Shown piece after piece: positions 50,073-55,730 of a DNA stretch of 55,730 bases. The notes under the pieces were generated by a model, which had not been told where the DNA came from, ran no database searches, and saw only the letters and a program-made list of their open reading frames with translations. Origin of the DNA: Gonapodya sp. JEL0774 (Eukaryota > Monoblepharomycota > Monoblepharidomycetes > Monoblepharidales > Gonapodyaceae); the NCBI GenBank assembly GCA_027604505.1, contig JADIIX010000138.1, positions 1 to 55,730 of the forward strand, written 5' to 3'. Every line of letters starts with the position of its first letter. Position 1 is the first letter of the stretch. A program made the translations under genes and the position numbers.

Positions 50073-52346
50073 TCATCTCCTGGTTTCCAGCGCCACATAC
50101 TCTGCCCCGTCCACCTTTTTCGTGTCTGACTTCAACCCTGCTCCCGCCACTTTCCCAGCACCACCCGCGTCCTTGTGCTTCGCAGTGGTCAGGACCACCA
50201 CTCCCGCCACCACCACGACGCTCCCCGTAACAGTGAACCAGTCCGGAACCTCCCCCCAAAGCAACCACCCCCACACAAACGAATACACGATCTGGGTATA
50301 CCCAATGGTACTTGCCCGGGCTGCCTTCTCCCGCTGGAGCCCCATAGTGGACAGCGTCTGTCCCACCACGCCACACACGGCCACCACCGCGTAGAGCGCG
50401 ACCGTTTCCCATCGGCGGGGCAGGACCCACGGTTGGTCAGGGAGGGCGGCGAGGGAGGCCAGGGATGCGAGGGTGGTGAAGAGCGAGAAGGCGAATAGGA
50501 GTTGGATGGGTGACGCGCGCAAACCGACTTTTCGGACGCAGATGCCGGCGCAGCTACCAACAAAGGCGGACCCGAGGGCGGCAAGGACGGGCAGGAGAGG
50601 GGGGGAGGAGAGCGGTGGTGTGGCTGTGGTGGAGAAGGAGGCGGCGGCGGCGGCGGCGGCGGCGGAGGCGGATGGGAAGGACATGTCCGTGGGTGTGTCG
50701 TCCGACTGTGGGACGGGTTGGGGTGTGCTGCCGGTGCCAGTGAAAGTGGGAAGCAGGGCGAGCAGGAAGGAGGGTTTGGCGATGAGGAGGACTCCAAAGA
50801 GGCAGACCAGGGTGACGGTGGCTTCGAGGACCTATCACAGGGTGGGTGGGGTGGTGGAGGGGGGTAAAAGGATACGTGAAGCGTGGCGTATTGCGCAGCA
50901 GAAAGCACCAATTCGGTAGTGTCAACATATCCTCCCTCTGTGTGACACCACCGTCACCCTCATCCACCAACCCCAAACTCACCCCCCACCTCTCCCCCAA
51001 AAAGTACACCGCCAACAGACCCGTCCAAATCGGATTGGTGTGCGCCATAACCACCGCGTCGCTCAGCTTGAGTTGCCCGAGCGCGTAGTAGTAGCACACG
51101 GTGGACACGCTCGAGAAGAGGCCGCGGAGGACCAAGAGGGGCCGCACCTCGCGGGGGAAGAACCCGCCCGCGGGGTGGGAGAGGAGGATGGCGAGAGTGG
51201 AGGAGAGGAGGGAGAAGGAGCAGCGGACGAACATGGTTTGGAAGGCCGGCGGAGGGTGGGTGGGGTCGGAGAGGGGGATGGATTTGATACTGGGGTGGGG
51301 GTAACAGGTGTGGGAGGTTTGTGAGGACGGTGCGAGGTGAGTGGTGGGGAACAATAACGGAGAGGGGATGTCAGGAAACAAGCGGTAGAGACACACGTAC
51401 GCTGCAGCCATGACTGGTACGAGGGGGTAGTGGGCAGGCGGCAGAGGGTACGTGGTAATATAAGAGCGTTGCCGTGTCAGTGAACAAACGCGATTTTTTT
51501 TTTTTTTTTTGCCACACTCGGGAGGAAAGCTCCAGGTGGGTTTACAAGGGTGAACGTTCACCCACACGCACATTCTCGGCGACTGGCCGGCCCCCGTGTT
51601 CCATCCTACGTGATCACCCGCCACCACCCACCGAGCCCCGCCTTCCCACGTGTAGGTGGTGAGAAAAGAGCGATGTCCGTGTCAGTGAGCAAAAGTGGTT
51701 CGCTGTTTTTGCCACACTCGGGGGAGAGCTCCTGGTGTAGTTACAAGGGTGATCCCGGACCATGCCGCACCGGGGCACGCATCAAACCCAGCACCGGCCC
51801 TTCCACCCCCCATCGCACCCGACGGTATCACATCAACTCACCCGAAAACACCACCGCAGCCGCAGCGATGAGCGCGATGCCGGAGACGCTGGCGGGACCC
51901 TTCTGATCGGGACCTTTCCCCTCGTCCTCGGCGCCGTCGTCGACGACCACCCCGTCCACCTCCACGCTCATGTTCACGTCCACGGTGGACCTCGATCGCG
52001 ATCCCACTCCCGTCGATCTATTGCGTGCCTCCCCTGCACCCACCCTGGGCCAGCTCATGCTCCCGTGGGTGTCCTTGACCGTGCCCGCCTGGACGAGTCC
52101 AACAGCTTCGTCATCGAGGAGACGCTTGACAGAGGAGGTGCGGAGGTTAGAGGTGGACAGGGCGAGTTGAATGGAAGAGGCGAAGGAGGCGGAGGCGGGG
52201 ATGGGAGGGAGGTGGCTTGCGGTGGAGGCGGGTGCCTGGGGTGTGTGAGAGGGGAGTCGGGTGGGGGAGGGAGAAGGAAGCGGGGATGCGGTCCCGCGGG
52301 AGAGGGGAACGTAGTAAGTCCGCTGGCTGGCCGCGGTGGGAGACAT
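50073..52346 (-). CDS. EamA/DMT-superfamily membrane transporter
   Basis: Ten-helix drug/metabolite-type transporter; substrate unknown. Exons 52346-51842, 51413-51395, 51289-50983 and 50831-50073 sum to 530 codons (529 residues). The first exon is a long polar N-terminus (Ser/Pro-rich, then acidic) ending in transmembrane segment 1 (SGIALIAAAAVVFS). A 19-nt microexon supplies VMAAAYV and joins IKSIPLSDP..PAFQTMFVRC; only this path keeps the frame. Then come LLVLRGLFSSVSTVCYYYALGQLKLSDAVV and NPIWTGLLAVYFLGERWG, the hallmark of the first EamA repeat. The second repeat ends GYTQIVYSFVWGWLLWGEVPDWFTVTGSVVVVAGVVV. The C-tail is polar. Low-complexity alanine codons at about 50640-50680 encode part of a loop. 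Intron 1 (51841-51414) contains a duplicated block. Confidence 0.82.
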
Positions 52347-52640
52347 CAGGATGGGCGGATAGGGATGCTGCGGTGTGCGATGTTTGTGTATTTGAATGTC
52401 TCGGAAGTGCCGGAGCGAATGAGCTGTGTGCGAAGAAAGGCCAAGCGAAGACACCAAAATGCTGCGGTGGCGATCGGGCTTCCAGGCGGTGATCAGAACC
52501 AGAGGTTTCATGGCAAAGATGTCAGCAGTCACTACGTACACTGCAGCTATAACTGGCGGAGGAGGACAGGGGTAGGGTGTAGGGTGTGAGAAAAGAGAGT
52601 TGCTGGTCAGCCAACGAACAAACTCTTGTTCCCACAATTG
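51394..52640. repeat. Diverged direct repeats around EamA intron 1 and 5' region
   Basis: Copy A (about 51459-51567) and copy B (about 51660-51757), both inside intron 1, share GTGTCAGTGA, TTTTGCCACACTCGGG and TTACAAGGGTGA in the same order; A also has an 18-nt T run. Copy C (about 52527-52640, upstream of the ATG) resembles the microexon and its flank (A side 51395-51490), with the CTGCAG core plus AACAAAC downstream. Confidence 0.6.
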
Positions 52641-53232
52641 GAGAGATCTTCTATAACAACATGTTTCACACACACAAGTATTGCTCCCTCCGTCAAACTC
52701 TGCCCAAATATGTCGCACCGGGTTGCCGGTTTCCCACCAACGCCGGTCCTCCAACCTCTCCAACCTCCAAGACAAAAGACTGATGTCGGTGGTGCCGCGG
52801 TGCGCTTTGGGGCTGTGGAGCTGTAGCGGGACATCTTTGAGGTTTCGAGGGTTGTACAAAACTTGTATGGCAATTTTAAGAACAAGATTGTAACATTGGA
52901 CAACAATACTATGGTCACATTTTTACTTTCCCCAACTAGTAACTCTGGACTTTCCCCGTAACACCTCTAATACATTTCATTTTTATCGTTTACGTCGGTA
53001 AGTTGGGGAACGTGCGACTTTGCTCGGCAAAGTGCAACTTCAAACCATTCGCTTGACGACACGAAAGTTAAATTACGACCTGAGTGGTGTGGAGCAGGTA
53101 CGGTGCACAGACGGACTTGCGTGTTTGTTTTATTGATACACAAATCGTGGATCGTCTCTCCTCTCCCTCCGAGTCGGCTGTGCGAGTGACCTCAGGGACA
53201 CACGGCTCCTCTTTGAATTGATATCTGGTCAA
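52641..53232. other. Spacer with no gene recognised
   Basis: About 590 bp upstream of the EamA repeat copy and downstream of the minus-strand glycine-zipper gene. Only short frames. Confidence 0.35.
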
Positions 53233-53967
53233 CTACAGGCGGGAAACAGCTGCACCAATTCCGCCACCAAGAACGGCGCAGACTCCGACCTGAGAAAAAG
53301 CAATGGAGTGTTAAACCCGCGTTGTCAGTGGAGCGAATCAAGTGAAGATCAACACACCGTCGAAAGACTCGTTCTAGCCAATGAGCGCCAAGTCACAAAA
53401 ATAATAGGAAAAGAAAAGTTAAACAACAAAGCACGACTGATGCGGAAGCAAGGGCAAGGGCACATACCCTCCAATGAGCGCTGATGCCAAAGCGTATCCC
53501 ACAGACAAGGTCGCTCCGGTTGCAGCACCGAAAATTGCCTGCTTGGTCTGAAGGGGCACATTGAGAGATGCGACCCACTCGGCAAAGGGCTTTGTGGTGT
53601 CTTGAAAGATGGCCGTAACGTTACGGATGGGGTGCCCTTCAGGGAGGGGGTAAGGAGGAGCGGTCGTTCGCGTTGGCTGAGTTATGATGGCACCCTTCCC
53701 AAAGCTCTCTGCTTCCTCGACGGATGATGCGGTGACAGTCTCCCACTTTTCCATTGCTATGGGGTGCCCTTCAGGCTGGGGGCAAGGAGGAGCGGTCGTT
53801 CGCGTTGGCTGAGTTATGATGGCACCCTTCCCAAAGCTTTCTGCTTCCTCGACGGATGATGCGGTGACAGTCTCCCACTTTTCCATTGCTCTCTTGGGAA
53901 TTGGATCTTCTTTCAACAGTCCAGAAAAGGTGGATGCTGTGACCACTTTTGGCGTCAGATTAGCCAA
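53233..53967 (-). CDS. Glycine-zipper membrane protein with 44-residue tandem repeat
   Basis: Exons 53967-53464 and 53289-53233 sum to 187 codons (186 residues). The N-terminal part holds two nearly identical 44-residue units (each beginning AMEKWETVTASSVEEAES). Then comes FAEWVASLNVPLQTKQAI and a Gly/Ala-rich hydrophobic end (GAATGATLSVGYALASALIGGYV), continued in exon 2 by GVCAVLGGGIGAAVSRL. Small-xxx-small spacing suggests tightly packed membrane helices. The frame requires donor GTGCCC at 53463; the better-looking GTATGT donor 4 nt upstream gives an unrelated tail. Family not recognised. Divergent from a similar gene at 54101. Confidence 0.6.
53629..53892 (-). repeat. 132-bp in-frame tandem duplication
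   Basis: Units 53629-53760 and 53761-53892 differ at only about five positions. 132 bp is 44 codons, so the protein frame is kept. Confidence 0.92.
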
Positions 53968-54100
53968 GATAAGCCATAGGGCCTCAGCTTGCTATGGATA
54001 AGCCATAGCTGCTGTGGCGAAACCTCTGCTACTCCTTATTAGTCTACGTGTCTTTTGTTCGTTGCTGTGACCACTCTCCACGACAACGCGGAAATAGGAA
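53968..54100. promoter_or_regulatory. 133-bp bidirectional promoter of the glycine-zipper pair
   Basis: All sequence between the two divergent ATGs. It contains a short direct repeat (AGCCATAG at about 53974 and 54003). No TATA box. Confidence 0.45.
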
Positions 54101-54862
54101 ATGACTTTAAACGAGCTCAACGGCTTCAAATTTGATGTCAAGGACCCCATTACGGGTATCCCAACCTACTTCATCGTGGCCGGCCTGTCTGTTGCTGCTG
54201 GGAATGCCCTCAAATTCGCGCTGAACCCCGCTGATCCCTCAGCGCAAGTCTCCGAGGAATTCCTCCAGTTTCTCCGGACCCCGGCAGCGTGGAATGCGCT
54301 GAAGAACGCCATCCTACAGATGGGTGGTGCGGTCAAGGACGCCGCGGTTTCGGGGTGGAACATAACGCTTAGCGTGGTGGCGTCGCCGCTTGGAAGAGTG
54401 ATACTCGGCGTCACAGTATGTGTGATGCGCTCGATCCCCTGTGTGATGTCATTTATCTCGTAGGATCGCTCGCTTCCACTCCAAGATCGCCGTTGTGGTT
54501 TCCCATATTGTCCTCGACATGATTGCGCACGGCGTGGAGAAAAAAATCATAACCCCCAAGGGTGGGCGAGTGCTCAGCCACGGGGTGGTTGGCGGGACTC
54601 TGGGCTTCGGATTGTCAGCGGCCGGAGCGGTGCTGATTGCAACGAACCCGTAGGTTTTTGCTTTTCCCTGCCAAGCTGAGGCTGTCCCAGCTCACCTTCT
54701 TCTAACACATAGGGTTGGTTGGGTAGTTGTAAGTTTGATCTCCACCCGGCCTGCTTCTTGAACCCCCTGTTTGATGTTTTGTTCCTCATGTAACACTCCA
54801 AACAGGCCGCTGCGACTGGAACCGGAGTGGTCTTAGGCGGCCTCACTGGATTGCTAGAGTAA
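54101..54862 (+). CDS. Glycine-zipper membrane protein, divergent partner
   Basis: Exons 54101-54415, 54486-54649, 54713-54728 (16 nt) and 54806-54862 sum to 184 codons (183 residues). The N-terminal part is soluble-looking, with helices (FLQFLRTPAAWNALKNAIL). Then VVASPLGRVILGVT joins IAVVVSHIVLDMIAHGVEKK, and the end is GVVGGTLGFGLSAAGAVLIA, VGWVV, AAATGTGVVLGGLTGLLE. Acceptor CCAAG at 54485 is needed for the frame; the TAG at 54465 does not work. Overall size, the hydrophobic Gly-rich end and a final 57-nt exon match the minus-strand neighbour, suggesting an old inverted duplication. Family not recognised. Confidence 0.6.
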
Positions 54863-55055
54863 TTCCGATCCGATTAGGAAATTTAGAGAGAAGACAATGA
54901 ATAAATGAGAGACACTCGGGGCACTGAGTCATATTGTGGGAGTGGACCTTGCACGGGGAGGGAGGGAGGGAGGGCGATCTTCGCAAAAGGGAAGACAGCA
55001 GGGAGTTTGTGGGATGGAATAGAAACGCGAGTTTGAAAGAGAAGAGTGAGGAAGG
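54863..55055. other. Short purine-rich spacer
   Basis: Contains GGGA repeats (about 54957-54975). The AATAAA at 54899-54904 lies 37 nt past the stop of the preceding gene and is a candidate polyadenylation signal. Confidence 0.45.
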
Positions 55056-55730
55056 ATGGGACCAGAAGGAGAAGAAGAAGCAGAAGAGCGGAGCATAATT
55101 GCCATCGATCTTGACTGGTGGGTTGGGAGGGGGGGGGGTGGAGGGGAGAGTGGGGAGGGAGGGGAGGAGGAGGGCGGAGACAGACAGGGGAGGGAATGGG
55201 AGACAGTGGAGGGAGAATCAGATGAGGCGATGCAGCAGGCTGGGTGTGTGGTGACTCACGGGTGTCTCCCGCTCCCCGCCTCACACCCCCTCACACACAC
55301 CCCCGCCACTCTCCCTGCGCAGCTTCTACGCCCAAGGTGCGATCGATCGATCGATCCCTGCGTCCCTGGGCACCTCTCACCGCCCTTGTCCCCTCTTGTG
55401 CCCCCTTGTTCCCCCCGTGTCCTCCCCGGTCCACCCCCCAATCACCCATTCCCCCCAACCACCCCTACCACCCCTTCCCCCCTTCCCCCCATCACCACCC
55501 ACCGATCCCAGTGGAAGAACTCAGAAACCCCGCTCTCAGGGGGAAACCACTCGGCGTCAAGCAGAAGTCGATATTCGCAACAGTCAACTAGTCCGTACTC
55601 CCGTACTCCTCCATCCCGTCGCCCCCCTTCTAACACCACTCTCACCCCTCTTCTTTCCTTCCTCCTTTCCTCCGCCGCAGCCCCCGCTCCCCCCGCTCCG
55701 GGGGGGAGCGGGAGTGGCCAGGCCCCACCC
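55056..55730 (+). CDS. Y-family DNA polymerase, iota-like, 3' part outside window
   Basis: Translesion DNA polymerase. Exons 55056-55117, 55323-55336 (14 nt) and 55512-55590 join in frame. The product opens MGPEGEEEAEERSIIAIDLD, then CFYAQ from the microexon, then VEELRNPALRGKPLGVKQKS and ATVNY. The DLDCFYAQVE block carries the first catalytic metal-binding aspartate, and the NP.L..KPLGVQQK style is that of polymerase iota rather than eta. After the GTCCGT donor at 55591 the next exon is not visible: the pyrimidine-rich stretch ending CGCAG at 55680 could be an acceptor, but what follows does not match the expected EAR motif. The intron 55118-55322 is G-rich at its start and C-rich at its end. 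Confidence 0.8.
   Translation, partial: MGPEGEEEAEERSIIAIDLDWWVGRGGGGGESGEGGEEEGGDRQGREWETVEGESDEAMQQAGCVVTHGCLPLPASHPLTHTPATLPAQLLRPRCDRSIDPCVPGHLSPPLSPLVPPCSPRVLPGPPPNHPFPPTTPTTPSPLPPITTHRSQWKNSETPLSGGNHSASSRSRYSQQSTSPYSRTPPSRRPPSNTTLTPLLSFLLSSAAAPAPPAPGGSGSGQAPP

Noticed and set aside
51828-52859. Start of the EamA protein at 52859
   Set aside because: Residues before 52346 include the repeated copy C and look non-coding; the Met at 52346 is preferred.
54883-55284. Pro/Leu-rich 133-codon minus frame
   Set aside because: Low-complexity shadow of the purine-rich 5' part of the polymerase gene.
55244-55591. Single long plus ORF including the polymerase exon
   Set aside because: The Pro/His-rich part is intron; only 55323-55336 and 55512-55590 fit the family.

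Overview
This window is nuclear DNA of a fungus, very probably an early-diverging zoosporic one (chytrid-like). Nearly every gene is broken by short introns (mostly 40-200 nt) with GT-AG ends. Fungus-typical genes are present: the chitin synthase export chaperone CHS7, an HSP12-type stress protein, an SPX-domain phosphate transporter and a hevein-type chitin-binding domain. A Mortierella-like delta-5 front-end desaturase, an ELO elongase, a Yippee protein and a polymerase-iota-like protein fit a basal lineage better than Dikarya. The lineage is inference. Gene models were spliced by eye, choosing splice sites that keep the frame and restore family motifs. Where all exons were placed, the summed length was checked to be a multiple of three.

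Layout. 1-5.1 kb: mitochondrial Fe-S co-chaperone HSCB (cut by the window edge), glutamate decarboxylase, and a divergent short-chain dehydrogenase. 6.3-10.1 kb: a 1201-residue acidic, Ser-rich protein with a C-terminal FYVE finger. 10.2-16.0 kb: a compact lipid block, with the desaturase and elongase head-to-head across 147 bp and the elongase tail-to-tail with an MBOAT lysophospholipid acyltransferase (13 bp between stop codons). 16.5-19.3 kb: a Ser/Pro-rich protein not recognised. 19.5-22.2 kb: a secreted type-B carboxylesterase apparently ending in a CBM18 domain. 23.1-25.6 kb: Yippee and CHS7. 25.9-34.2 kb: a second Ser/Pro-rich protein, a small membrane protein, a Ca2+/H+ antiporter and two small proteins. 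34.6-41.6 kb: SPX/SLC13 phosphate transporter and a myotubularin. 41.9-49.9 kb: NOP10, HSP12-like, CTU2/NCS2, a winged-helix methyltransferase and a small protein. 50-55.7 kb: an EamA transporter, a divergent pair of small glycine-zipper proteins, and the start of a Y-family DNA polymerase.

How the genes connect. The desaturase, elongase and MBOAT together could make a long-chain polyunsaturated acyl chain and place it in phospholipid. The FYVE protein (PI3P reader) and the myotubularin (PI3P phosphatase) share a lipid but lie 28 kb apart. CHS7 and the chitin-binding esterase both concern the cell wall. Most other neighbours look unrelated.

The most notable signals are structural. Several genes carry very small exons: 14 nt in the desaturase, 14 nt in the polymerase, 19 nt in the transporter, 16 nt in a glycine-zipper gene, and an 8-nt first coding exon in the phosphate transporter. 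Two introns need a GC donor. There are several local tandem duplications, one copying an exon end with its splice donor. No tRNA, rRNA, CRISPR or complete transposon was recognised.
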